Notes under the pieces: generated by a model
Database searches by the model: none
The model's input: only the letters and a program-made list of their open reading frames with translations
Told to the model about the DNA's origin: nothing
Position numbers and translations under genes: made by a program
DNA from: Desulfovibrio piger
GTDB taxonomy: Bacteria; Desulfobacterota; Desulfovibrionia; Desulfovibrionales; Desulfovibrionaceae
DNA length: 64,000 bases
Assembly: GCF_951793255.1 (NCBI RefSeq)
Contig: NZ_OX636706.1
Coordinates: forward strand, 2,474,001 to 2,538,000
Reading direction: 5' to 3'
In this document: positions 34,602 through 43,213 of the stretch, piece after piece
Layout of the letters: each line of letters starts with the position of its first letter
Numbering within the stretch: the first letter of the stretch is position 1

Positions 34602-35635
34602 GGCCGCACCAGTCCTTTTTTGCGAATGAGATCAGCCGCTGCGGACGAAGGGAAACGCTGCACCACCTGCCGGAAAGCCTTGCCGGCGCCTGCCGTATCT
34701 CCCTGCTGCTTCAGGATCATCCCGGTACGCAACAGGGCATCGGCATTTTTATGGTGCCTGGGATACCGGGCCTCCACATTTCGGAAATGCGTCAGGGCCT
34801 CTTCGTTCCGGCCCTGGCTGGACAGGGCCTCGCCCAGCCAGTACTCGGCATTGGCCGCATAGGTCCCGGAAGGATGCTGTTCCAGCAAGGCCTGCATACG
34901 GGCCATGCCTTCGTCCAGACGGCCCGACAATATAAGATCCAGCCCTGCCTGATAAGCGGCCTTTTCATCAGTGACGGGAGCGGACGTGTCCGCCGTTGCC
35001 GTACCGGACGGGCTGTCTGTGCCGGGCGCAGGCGCTGCATCGTTGACCGCAGCAGGCTTTTCCGCACGCGCGGCCCCGGACGCCGTACCTGCTGCCGGTC
35101 TGGAAGCGGCGGCAGAAGTCACAGGCTTCCGTTTTTCGGACGTATCCGCGGAGGACGTCTGTGCGGAGGGGGCATCCTTAGCCCTGGCCGTCATGCCCTT
35201 CCCGGCAGCAGCGGGACTGGTGGTCGCGGCGGTCGCGGATGGTGTTTTTTCCCGGGAGGGGCTTTCGTGACCTGCATGCACCTCCTGCCCTTTTGCAACA
35301 GACTGCCCCGTCACTTCTGCAGCATCATCCCGCACCGCAGCCTCATTTTGACGGGATGAGGGCCCAGGCTCCACGGCCGGGGGCGGGCCTCCGGCCGTGC
35401 CGTCAGCAGGGGCGGCGCCATCATGGACAGGCAGGGGGCACTGCCCCTGATCACACTGCAAGAACTCCTCACGCACAGGGCCACGGTAAGCATGTACGGG
35501 CCTGCTGCTCCCGGACCACGGCAGCTGCCAGCTTTCCTGCGATTGCTGTGCTTCCGCGGCCGGAACAGCTACGGGATGTGACAGGGCAGGCAGGACAGCA
35601 AGGAAAAAGGACAGGCTAAGGGCATGTGCTTTCAT
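34598..35635 (-). CDS. cpoB: Tol-Pal system protein YbgF/CpoB-like TPR protein
   Basis: 345 residues. A signal peptide (core 7-18, cleavage near AEAQ) is followed by ~190 residues of Ala/Pro/Thr/Ser-rich low-complexity linker and a C-terminal TPR domain of about 120 residues (AAYQAGLDLILSGRLDEG; AEYWLGEAL; EALTHFRNVEARYP). This C-terminal domain is the YbgF/CpoB signature. CpoB coordinates peptidoglycan synthesis with outer-membrane constriction. The long linker replaces the usual N-terminal coiled coil. ATG 35635 follows AGGAG by six bases. It is the first gene of cpoB-dprA-xerC; tol genes are not adjacent. Confidence 0.78.
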   Translation of the reverse strand: MKAHALSLSFFLAVLPALSHPVAVPAAEAQQSQESWQLPWSGSSRPVHAYRGPVREEFLQCDQGQCPLPVHDGAAPADGTAGGPPPAVEPGPSSRQNEAAVRDDAAEVTGQSVAKGQEVHAGHESPSREKTPSATAATTSPAAAGKGMTARAKDAPSAQTSSADTSEKRKPVTSAAASRPAAGTASGAARAEKPAAVNDAAPAPGTDSPSGTATADTSAPVTDEKAAYQAGLDLILSGRLDEGMARMQALLEQHPSGTYAANAEYWLGEALSSQGRNEEALTHFRNVEARYPRHHKNADALLRTGMILKQQGDTAGAGKAFRQVVQRFPSSAAADLIRKKGLVRP

Positions 35636-35778
35636 GGGAGACTCCTGTCTTTTTTCTGCCCGATGCGCTCCGGCAATGCAAGCGCTGCTTGCAGCACAGC
35701 CATTTTTGAGGCACAACCAACACGAACTCGGCGTCTCCCTGCCGGAGAACCGGGATCCGGTGAATCTTTGGAGGAACA

Positions 35779-36738
35779 ATGGGGAACTTTTTAGAGAGCG
35801 TGCGCGCCTTCATCGCTGACAATCCGCTGCTGCAGACAGGGCTGGACATGGGGAGCATCATTGTGCCCTTTGCCCTGCTCTATGCCTATTTCGGCCTTAC
35901 CTTCATCGCCATCTGCGGCGAGATCATAGCCCTGCGGCGCAAGCGTTCCGCTTACAACAAATGTGCGCGGCAGCTGGCCTGCCTGAGCATGCTGCTGGGC
36001 TGGCTCATGCTGTTGGGGGGGCGTTTGTGGCTCATCATGGCGCTGGACGGTTTCGACTCCTACAGCATCATCGTCCTGCTCAGCGAAGCCACCTGGATGA
36101 TGTTCGGTTTTGCGGCCATCGTTTCCTGCTGCTACTTCATGCTCTGGAAATTCCTGGCCAATTATCCCGTACTGCACATCGTCCTGGGCGCCATCGCCTT
36201 CCTGCAGGGCCTGATGACCTGTGTGGGCGTCATGGCCGTCACCCGCCTGTACAATGCCCTTTCCCTGCCTGAGGCCAGCAGCATCACCATCCCGCAGCTG
36301 TTCACGCCCCAGTTCGGTCAGGCTTACCTGAGCGCCCTGTGCTATACCCTGCCCCTGATCTTTGCCCTTGCCGGCGGCTTTGGCGCCGTGTGGCTGCTCC
36401 TGCGCCGCAAGGCCGATGACTTTGGCCGGGACTATTACAATACCATGGTCCCCTGGTGCACGCGCTGGGCCCGCAATGCCTGGGCCCTGCTCTGGCTGCT
36501 GCTGGTGGCATCCAGCGGGCTGGAGATCTGGCAGACCTGGCAGACCACCGGTGTGTTCATGCAGCAGGATGCCATCTTCCAGAGCCTCCGCGTGCTGCTC
36601 TGGCTTGTGCCCGCCCTGCTCTGGACCTTGGTCGCGCGCAGCGCCACTCCGCTGCGCCAGAAGCCTGCCCTTGTGATCGGCCTGCTGCTGTCCATGGGCT
36701 TCACCCTGCCCTACTTTATGGAACTGATCCGGCTTTAG
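35779..36738 (+). CDS. Conserved multi-pass membrane protein, unknown
   Basis: 319 residues with about eight hydrophobic segments. The N-terminal part has a helix followed by RRKRSAYNKCARQLAC, and the middle has LSEATWMMFGFAAIVSCCYFM. I do not recognise a named family; aromatic-rich, His-poor membrane segments do not suggest a heme protein. GGAGGAAC precedes the ATG. It is divergent from cpoB and lies upstream of the siroheme/heme genes, separated from them by a long hairpin. Confidence 0.6.
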   Translation: MGNFLESVRAFIADNPLLQTGLDMGSIIVPFALLYAYFGLTFIAICGEIIALRRKRSAYNKCARQLACLSMLLGWLMLLGGRLWLIMALDGFDSYSIIVLLSEATWMMFGFAAIVSCCYFMLWKFLANYPVLHIVLGAIAFLQGLMTCVGVMAVTRLYNALSLPEASSITIPQLFTPQFGQAYLSALCYTLPLIFALAGGFGAVWLLLRRKADDFGRDYYNTMVPWCTRWARNAWALLWLLLVASSGLEIWQTWQTTGVFMQQDAIFQSLRVLLWLVPALLWTLVARSATPLRQKPALVIGLLLSMGFTLPYFMELIRL

Positions 36739-36743
36739 CCGAT

Positions 36744-36790
36744 ACGACAGCCAGTGTGCCGCCATTCCTGGGAGGCATGCTGGCTGTCGT
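36744..36790. repeat. Long inverted repeat between the membrane protein gene and the precorrin-2 dehydrogenase gene
   Basis: A perfect 11-bp inverted repeat (ACGACAGCCAG at 36744-36754, CTGGCTGTCGT at 36780-36790) encloses an inner TGCC/GGCA pair, giving a nearly continuous stem and a loop of about 12 bases. No T-run follows, so it is not a simple terminator; it may stabilise or separate the messages. Confidence 0.7.
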
Positions 36791-36820
36791 GCGTCCGGGC
36801 CGCTATCAGGAACGTTGCCC

Positions 36821-37516
36821 ATGCCTCACGAATCGCCTGAAAAAAATTTCTATCCCCTTTTTCTGGACCTGAGCGGCCTGCACTGCCTTGTAGCCGGTCT
36901 GGGGGGCGTCGGCAGTCGCAAACTGCAGGGCCTGCTGCATTGCGCACCGGCCTCGATCCTGGCCCTGGACATGGAAGCCCCTGCCGCAGAGCTGCGTCCG
37001 CTGCTGGAGCAGCCCTGCGTCCGTTTCGAGCAGCGGCCCTTCCGTGACGAAGATCTGGACGGTCGTCAGCTTGTCTTCGCCGCCACGGGCAATGCCGAGG
37101 TCAACAGGCATATCGCCCTCCTCTGCCGGGAACGCCATATCCTGTGCAACTGTATCGATGCCCCGGCGGAAGGCTCGTTCATCGTGCCCGCCGTGGCCCG
37201 CTCCGGCAGCATGGCGCTGGCCCTTTCCACCGGCGGCGCCAGCCCGGCCCTTTCCCGGCGCTGGAAGGGCGAGCTGACGACCTGGCTGGAGGCCCGCCAG
37301 AAAATGGTCCGTCTGATGGGACGGTTGCGTCCCATGGTCCTTGCCTTGCACGACGAGACAGGGCACAATACGGCCCTGTTCCGCGCTCTGGCCCAGTCGC
37401 CCCTGCAGGATCATCTGCAACAGGGCGACCGGCAGGCGTGCCTGCGCTGTCTGCAGGCCCTGCTGCCGCCAAAGCTGCACGACCGCATCCCGGAGTTGCT
37501 TGATGTTATCGCCTGA
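36821..37516 (+). CDS. Precorrin-2 dehydrogenase / siroheme synthase N-domain (Met8/CysG-N type)
   Basis: 231 residues. The NAD-binding loop VAGLGGVGSRKLQGLL, the FAATGNAEVNRHIALLCRE segment and NCIDAPAEGSFIVPAVARSGSMALALSTGGASPALS are the Met8/SirC signature. It oxidises precorrin-2 to sirohydrochlorin, feeding siroheme (for dissimilatory sulfite reductase) and the alternative heme pathway of sulfate reducers. ATG 36821 is chosen; AGGA lies nine bases upstream. It overlaps the following HemX-like gene by 14 bases and lies in a run with hemA. Confidence 0.9.
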   Translation: MPHESPEKNFYPLFLDLSGLHCLVAGLGGVGSRKLQGLLHCAPASILALDMEAPAAELRPLLEQPCVRFEQRPFRDEDLDGRQLVFAATGNAEVNRHIALLCRERHILCNCIDAPAEGSFIVPAVARSGSMALALSTGGASPALSRRWKGELTTWLEARQKMVRLMGRLRPMVLALHDETGHNTALFRALAQSPLQDHLQQGDRQACLRCLQALLPPKLHDRIPELLDVIA

Positions 37517-38330
37517 GACCTCCACCCTACTGACCCTGTGTTGTTACGGCGCTGCCACTGTGGCCGGTCTGGCCGGCATGCTGCTGCGCAATGCCTTCTG
37601 GCGGCGGCTGGGCTGCTGGCTGGCGGGGCTGGGATTCGTCTGCCAGACGTTTTCCCTCCTGCTCGGCTTCCACAAGACCATGCCCACGGGCCTGAGCCTT
37701 GGCGGCTATCTGCAGATGCTGGCCTGGTTCGTCCTGCTGTGCGGCCTTGTCAGCCGTCTGCGCTACAAGCAGGAAGCCCTGCTCCTGCTGGCCACGCCGC
37801 TGGCCCTCATCCTGTTCGCCGTTTCCGCCCCGTACCTTTCTGCCGTGGTGCAGGTGCCTCCCCAGCTCAAGGGCTCTTTCTACGCCCTGCACGTGGGGGC
37901 GCTGTTCCTCAGCATGGGCCTCATGACCCTGGCCTTTGCCGCCAGCTCCCTGTTCCTGTTCCTGGAACGGCGCATCAAGAGCAAGCAGCGCATGGAAGGG
38001 TTCTGGCAGGACATGCCGGCCCTCTCCCTGCTGGACAAGATCAACGCCTTCGGCGTGGCGGCCTCGTTCCCGCTGTACACGCTGGGTGTGGTCTCCGGCC
38101 TGTTCTGGGCCAAGCCCGTCTACGGCGCCACCTTTACCGGTGACCCCAAGGAAGTGGTCAGCATCATCGTCTGGCTGCTCATGGCCTATGTGTTCCACGG
38201 CCGTCTGGCCACCGGCTGGCGCGGCCGCAAACCTGCCCGCCTGATGGTGCTGGTCTTCGGTCTGAGCCTTTTCTCCATCGTGGTCGTCAATACCCTGATG
38301 GAAACGCATCATTCCTTCATCAAACCTTAA
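37503..38330 (+). CDS. HemX/CcsA-type cytochrome c assembly family membrane protein
   Basis: 275 residues with about eight membrane helices. Conserved CcsA/HemX features are LHVGALFLSMGLMTLAF in the middle, FGVAASFPLYTLGVVSGLFWAK and a C-terminal HGRLATGWRGRKPARL followed by a helix and an ETHH tail. In HemX proteins next to hemA this family influences glutamyl-tRNA reductase level, and CcsA proteins handle heme; either is plausible here. The start lies inside the preceding gene (14-base overlap), and hemA starts 15 bases later. Confidence 0.8.
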   Translation: MLSPETSTLLTLCCYGAATVAGLAGMLLRNAFWRRLGCWLAGLGFVCQTFSLLLGFHKTMPTGLSLGGYLQMLAWFVLLCGLVSRLRYKQEALLLLATPLALILFAVSAPYLSAVVQVPPQLKGSFYALHVGALFLSMGLMTLAFAASSLFLFLERRIKSKQRMEGFWQDMPALSLLDKINAFGVAASFPLYTLGVVSGLFWAKPVYGATFTGDPKEVVSIIVWLLMAYVFHGRLATGWRGRKPARLMVLVFGLSLFSIVVVNTLMETHHSFIKP

Positions 38331-38345
38331 TCCACCGACGTTGAT

Positions 38346-39650
38346 ATGGATTGTGATATCGTACTTGTTGGCCTGAACCATCGCACCGCCGGTGTGGACG
38401 TGCGCGAACGTTTCGCCCTTGTGGATTTTTGCAGCCGGGAAAACTGGGCCCTGCCGTGTGACGACGTCATCGGTGAAGCCATGATCCTTTCCACCTGCAA
38501 CCGTGTGGAACTGCTTGCCACCGGTCATGGCGATGTGGCGGGCCGTATCCTGGAACGCTGGGCCACCGCACGCGGTACCGACCCCGAAGAGCTCCGGCCC
38601 TATGTCTACATCTACAAGAACATGGATGCCGTGCGGCACCTGTTCTCCGTGGCTTCCAGCCTGGATTCCATGATCTTGGGCGAGCCCCAGATCCTGGGGC
38701 AGCTCAAGAGCGCCTACCGCAAGGCGGCCGCCTGCCACGCCACCGGCGTGATCCTCAACCGCCTGCTGCACAAGGCGTTCTCCGTGGCCAAACGCGTGCG
38801 CACCGAGACCGCCGTGGCCTCCAGCGCCGTGTCCATCAGCTATGCCGCCGTGGAACTGGCCAAGCGCATCTTCGGCGAGATGCAGCACCACAAGGCCATG
38901 CTGGTGGGCGCCGGTGAGATGGCCGAACTGGCCGCCACCCACCTGCTCCAGGCCGGTGTGGACGAGATCCTGGTGGCCAACCGTACGTTCTCGCGCGGTG
39001 AGGAACTGGCACGCCAGTTCAATGGCCGGGCCCTGCCTTTTGAATCCCTGGCCTCCCATCTGACGGAGGTGGACATCATCATCACGTCCACCGGTTCGCC
39101 GGATCCCGTCATCCGTGCCCGCGATATCCGCGGCGTGCTCAAGGCGCGCAAGAACCGGCCCATGTTCTTCATCGACATCGCCGTCCCCCGCGACATCGAC
39201 CCCGACGTCAACGGCCTGGACAACGTCTACCTTTACGATATCGACGACCTCAAGGAAGTGGTGGAAGAGAACCTGGCCACCCGTCGCGACGAGGCCCAGA
39301 AAGCCGCCGAGATCGTGGACGAGGAAGTGGACATTTTCCGGCAGTGGCTGTGCAGCCTGGACGTGCAGCCCACCATCGTGGACCTCATCCAGCACGGCGA
39401 GAACGCCGCCCATGAAGAAGTGGCCCGTACCCTGAAGCGTCTGGGCCATGTGGACGACGCCACGCGCGAGGCCATCGAGGTCATGGCGCTGGCTCTGGTC
39501 CGCAAACTGAACCACGATCCCATCATGTTCCTCAAGCGCGGCACCATGTCGCAGGAAGGCAGTGCGCCGCGCATCAGCCTCATGCGCCGCATCTTCAACC
39601 TTGACCAGGGCTGTACCTGTAGTGCCCGGAACAACGGAGAGCACGAATAA
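38346..39650 (+). CDS. hemA: Glutamyl-tRNA reductase
   Basis: 434 residues. It reduces glutamyl-tRNA to glutamate-1-semialdehyde, the first committed step of tetrapyrrole synthesis. The catalytic Cys51 is in ILSTCNRVEL; GEPQILGQLKSAYRKA, KAFSVAKRVRTET and the NADPH-binding GAGEMAELAATHL are intact; the C-terminal dimerisation helix is present. The C-terminus carries an extra cysteine pair (CTCS). It shares one base (TAATG) with the next small gene. It is the last recognised tetrapyrrole gene of the run beginning at 36821. Confidence 0.97.
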   Translation: MDCDIVLVGLNHRTAGVDVRERFALVDFCSRENWALPCDDVIGEAMILSTCNRVELLATGHGDVAGRILERWATARGTDPEELRPYVYIYKNMDAVRHLFSVASSLDSMILGEPQILGQLKSAYRKAAACHATGVILNRLLHKAFSVAKRVRTETAVASSAVSISYAAVELAKRIFGEMQHHKAMLVGAGEMAELAATHLLQAGVDEILVANRTFSRGEELARQFNGRALPFESLASHLTEVDIIITSTGSPDPVIRARDIRGVLKARKNRPMFFIDIAVPRDIDPDVNGLDNVYLYDIDDLKEVVEENLATRRDEAQKAAEIVDEEVDIFRQWLCSLDVQPTIVDLIQHGENAAHEEVARTLKRLGHVDDATREAIEVMALALVRKLNHDPIMFLKRGTMSQEGSAPRISLMRRIFNLDQGCTCSARNNGEHE

Positions 39651-39985
39651 TGCGCTATTTCCTCATCGATGACCTGCGTGCCGAAGAGACCAAGCGTCTG
39701 TGCGAACATCTGGATGCCATGGATCTGGGCGCCGGTCTGGACGGCATCTACTGGCTGCCCATCCCTGCCCATATGCTCAGCGCCGTGCAGAAGGAACACG
39801 AAAGCCAGTGCGGCCCCTATGTCATGGCGCTGGAATGCGAAGAGACCAGCCTGCGTCTGGAGCTGCTGGTGCGCGCCCGGGGCCGCATCCGCTGTGAATG
39901 CGTGGCCTATGCGTCGCCCGAACTGCAGCGGCACATGATGGACTACATCACGGATACCCTGAAAGAACTCAAGATCCCCAACTAA
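39650..39985 (+). CDS. Small conserved-looking protein, unknown
   Basis: 111 residues, soluble, acidic N-terminus (MRYFLIDDLRAEE). The pattern of strands and helices (YWLPIPAHML; CGPYVMALECEETSLRLELLVRARGRIRCEC; C-terminal helix) suggests a compact alpha/beta domain. There is no motif I recognise. Its start codon overlaps the hemA stop by one base, so it is translationally coupled to HemA, and a role in tetrapyrrole control is possible but unproven. Confidence 0.7.
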   Translation: MRYFLIDDLRAEETKRLCEHLDAMDLGAGLDGIYWLPIPAHMLSAVQKEHESQCGPYVMALECEETSLRLELLVRARGRIRCECVAYASPELQRHMMDYITDTLKELKIPN

Positions 39986-39990
39986 ACGGA

Positions 39991-41058
39991 ATGCCCTGCG
40001 GCATGATCCCCGTCCCCGAACTGCAAGCGCTCCCTTCCCGGCTGGCCCGCCTGTGCCTGGATGTGGAGCGCTTTTGTCGTCACAACCTGAAGATGGCTGA
40101 TGGCGATGCCTGGTTGCTGGCCGTTTCCGGCGGCGCGGATTCGACAGCCCTTTTATGCATCATGGCCCTGCTGGCCCCCCAGCATGACTGGCAGCTGCAT
40201 GTGGCGACAGTGGACCATCAGCTGCGGCCGGAATCCGCCGAAGATGCCGCCTTCGTGGCCGGGCTCTGCCGGGGCTGGCGCATCCCCTGCCGCATCCTGA
40301 CGGCGGATGTGCCCCGGCTGGCACGACAGGAGGGGCTGGGTACGGAAGAAGCGGCCCGGCGGGCGCGCTATGCCCTGCTGGAGCAAGCCCGGCAGGCATG
40401 CGGCGCTACAGCCATCCTGCTGGGACATCACCGGAGCGATGTGGCCGAAGACCAGATGCTCCGCTTTCTGCGCGGTACCGGCTGGCCGGCACTGGGCGGC
40501 ATGCGGGCCGAGGACGCGGAACGGCATCTGCTGCGTCCCCTGCTCCGCACGGACAAGCATGCCCTGAAAGAGCTGCTGCACTGCTGCGGCATCCTCTGGC
40601 GGGAAGACGCCAGCAATGCGGACACCCGCTATACCCGCAACCGCCTGCGGCATACCCTCCTCCCTCTCCTGCGGCAGGAGAACCCCCGCCTTGAGGACAG
40701 CTGCCTCAATCTCTGGGAACTGGCAGGTATCGACGGGGAGTACTGGCAGCTGGAGCTGGAACACCATCTTGCCCGCACGCCCTGGCAGGAGGCGCCCGGC
40801 AGCATCACCCTGCCCCGCGCACTGTTGCGGGAGACGCATGCGGCTCTGCGGCTGCGTCTTTACCACCGGGCCGTGGCCCGGCTGGCCCGGCTCTCCGGCG
40901 GCCAGGCCCGTTCCGCCACGCTGCTGGCCCTGGATCAGGCCTGGCAGGAAGGCCGGGGTGGTACCACCTTTCAGCTGCCCGGCAGTATCATGGCCCATCT
41001 CAAGGGGGGCTGCATCCGCTTTTACGTCGAAAAACGGCAGACTGTTCGGAAAAGCTGA
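39991..41058 (+). CDS. tilS: tRNA(Ile)-lysidine synthetase
   Basis: 355 residues. It adds lysine to C34 of the AUA-decoding tRNA-Ile. The PP-loop ATPase motif AVSGGADSTALL is near residue 48, DHQLRPES and GHHRSDVAEDQMLRFLRGTG follow, and RYTRNRLRHTLLP is the standard later TilS motif. It lacks the extended C-terminal domain of E. coli TilS, as is usual in short forms. The start is ATG 39991 or ATG 40003. It is followed by a bidirectional terminator shared with dxs. Confidence 0.93.
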   Translation: MPCGMIPVPELQALPSRLARLCLDVERFCRHNLKMADGDAWLLAVSGGADSTALLCIMALLAPQHDWQLHVATVDHQLRPESAEDAAFVAGLCRGWRIPCRILTADVPRLARQEGLGTEEAARRARYALLEQARQACGATAILLGHHRSDVAEDQMLRFLRGTGWPALGGMRAEDAERHLLRPLLRTDKHALKELLHCCGILWREDASNADTRYTRNRLRHTLLPLLRQENPRLEDSCLNLWELAGIDGEYWQLELEHHLARTPWQEAPGSITLPRALLRETHAALRLRLYHRAVARLARLSGGQARSATLLALDQAWQEGRGGTTFQLPGSIMAHLKGGCIRFYVEKRQTVRKS

Positions 41059-41246
41059 GGAATTGCGCCACGCGCTGATGGCAACAGCGTGACCTGCTTG
41101 CCTCCCGCACAGGAACCCGTCTTCCGCCCGGCACATCTTCCCTCAACGGCAGTACGTACACCGTTCCCTCCTTCTGCCGAAACGGCATATGTCCGGGCTT
41201 CTCCATCCCCAAGCCTCACGTCCGACCTCCTTTTCCACCGCAGACA

Positions 41247-41287
41247 TAAAAAAAGAGCGTACCGGCAAGGTACGCTCCTCTTTTTTC
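41247..41287. terminator. Bidirectional terminator between tilS and dxs
   Basis: GAGCGTACC / GGTACGCTC with a 5-base loop, A-run on the left and T-run on the right. It serves the rightward hemA-tilS run and the leftward ispG-dxs operon. Confidence 0.95.
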
Positions 41288-41305
41288 GTTGATGCCATAA
41301 AAGGC

Positions 41306-43210
41306 TCAGTCCTTCAGGATCAGTTCCCGCACAGCCCGGATGATATCCGGTGCCCGCAGGCCCACCAGCTCGCGCAACTGGGCCTGGGAACCGTGTTCCA
41401 CGAAGGCATCGCCGATACCCAGACGGCGGATGCGCTGGCTGCGCAGCAGGCCGTCATCGGCCCAGCGCTCCAGCACGGCCGAGGCAAAACCGCCTGCCAG
41501 GCAGCCTTCTTCCACAAAGACGATACGGTCGAACGTGCGGGCGATCTCGGCCAGTTGCGCCGCAGGCAGCGGCTTGAGCCAGATGGGATCGAAGACCAGC
41601 GGCCGGAAGCCGAACTCTTTTTCGATGGCTGCCGCGGCTTCCAGAGCCGGGCGCACACGGTTGCCCACGGCCACGATGGCCACCCGTTCCCCTTCCTGCA
41701 TGATCTCGCCCTGAGCAGAAGGCAGCAGGCGCAGTTCGGCATCCAGCGGGACCCCCATGCCGGCACCGCGCGGATAGCGTACGGCGCAGGGCCCACCGGC
41801 CGTGGTGGCCGTCAGCAGACAATGACGCAACATGTTCTCGTCACGGGGCGCCAGCAGGGTCATCTCGGGGATATGGCGCAAGTAGGCGATATCGAAGACA
41901 CCATGATGCGTGGCCCCGTCCTCGCCCACCAGACCGGCCCTGTCCACACAGAAGGTCACGGGCAGTTTCTGCAGACAGACGTCATGGACGATCTGGTCAT
42001 AGGCCCGCTGCAAAAAGGTGGAATAGATGGCCACCACGGGATGGAAACCGCTGGCCGCCAGACCGGCGGCAAAGGTGACGGCGTGCTGTTCGCAGATACC
42101 CACGTCCACGAAGCGTTCCGGGAAGCGCTCTTCAAAAAGGTTCGTCCCGGTGCCTTCGGGCATGGCTGCAGTGATGGCCAGCAGACGGTCGTCTTTTTCC
42201 GCCAGCTCGACCAGGGTCTTGCCGAAGATGCCGGTAAAGGAAGGCGTTTTGTTGCTGCTGGGGATGAGCAGGCCCGTTTCCGGCTCAAAGTGGCCCACAC
42301 CATGGAAATGCGTGGGGTCTTTCTCCGCCGGGGCATAGCCCTTGCCCTTGCAGGTGCGCACATGCAGCAGCACCGGTCCGTCTTCCACGGCTGCCGCCAT
42401 CTGCAAATGACGGCACAGGGCGGGCAGGTCGTGCCCGTCCACGGGCCCGATATAGGTGAAGCGGAAAGCCTCGAACAGCATGCCGGGCGTGAAAAAGGAC
42501 TTGAAACTCCATTCGCCGCGCATGGCATACAGGGCCAGCTTCTGGCCGATGCGGGGGATGGAGCGCAAAAGCTGGAGCACATCCTTGCGCGTCTGCCGCA
42601 CCCAGCGCCGGGACAGCGTACGGCTCAGGAACAGGGACAGGGCCCCCACATTGGGCGAGATGGAGATCTCGTTGTCGTTGAGCACCACGATGAGCCGCCG
42701 GCCCATATGCCCGGCCAGGTTCAGGCCTTCAAAGGCCTCGCCTGCCGTCAGGGAGCCGTCACCGATGACGGCCAGCACATGTTCCTTGCCGCCGGCCAGA
42801 TCGCGGGCCATGGCCATGCCAAGGGCAGCCGAGATGGAAGTAGAGGAATGCCCTACCCCAAAGCGGTCATAGGGGCTCTCGCTACGGCGCGGGAAGCCCG
42901 CGAGGCCCCCCAGGGTACGCAGGGTGTGGAACTGGGAAGCGCGTCCGGTCAGCAGCTTGTAGGCATAGGCCTGATGCCCTACGTCCCAGACGATCTTGTC
43001 CTGCTCCATGTTGAAGGTATGCAGCAGGGCCAGGGTCAGTTCCACGACCCCCAGCGAGGGAGCCAGATGCCCGCCGTTCTTGGACACCACATCGATGATG
43101 CGCTTGCGCAGCTCCGCAGCCAGCAGCGGGAGCTGTTCGTCAGAAAGATCCATCACCTGTTTCGGTGAGGTCAGGCTGTCCAGCAGGGACTGTGCAGTGT
43201 TTTCCGTCAT
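41306..43210 (-). CDS. dxs: 1-deoxy-D-xylulose-5-phosphate synthase
   Basis: 634 residues, a thiamine-diphosphate enzyme joining pyruvate and glyceraldehyde-3-phosphate, first step of the MEP isoprenoid pathway. Visible motifs: the His-containing GHQAYAYKLLTGR, GVGHSSTSISAALG, the TPP motif GDGSLTAGEAFEGLN, and the transketolase domain (CVDRAGLVGEDGATHHG). Full length. It starts 3 bases after the ispA stop and is the last gene of the operon. Confidence 0.97.
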   Translation of the reverse strand: MTENTAQSLLDSLTSPKQVMDLSDEQLPLLAAELRKRIIDVVSKNGGHLAPSLGVVELTLALLHTFNMEQDKIVWDVGHQAYAYKLLTGRASQFHTLRTLGGLAGFPRRSESPYDRFGVGHSSTSISAALGMAMARDLAGGKEHVLAVIGDGSLTAGEAFEGLNLAGHMGRRLIVVLNDNEISISPNVGALSLFLSRTLSRRWVRQTRKDVLQLLRSIPRIGQKLALYAMRGEWSFKSFFTPGMLFEAFRFTYIGPVDGHDLPALCRHLQMAAAVEDGPVLLHVRTCKGKGYAPAEKDPTHFHGVGHFEPETGLLIPSSNKTPSFTGIFGKTLVELAEKDDRLLAITAAMPEGTGTNLFEERFPERFVDVGICEQHAVTFAAGLAASGFHPVVAIYSTFLQRAYDQIVHDVCLQKLPVTFCVDRAGLVGEDGATHHGVFDIAYLRHIPEMTLLAPRDENMLRHCLLTATTAGGPCAVRYPRGAGMGVPLDAELRLLPSAQGEIMQEGERVAIVAVGNRVRPALEAAAAIEKEFGFRPLVFDPIWLKPLPAAQLAEIARTFDRIVFVEEGCLAGGFASAVLERWADDGLLRSQRIRRLGIGDAFVEHGSQAQLRELVGLRAPDIIRAVRELILKD

Positions 43211-43213
43211 TTC

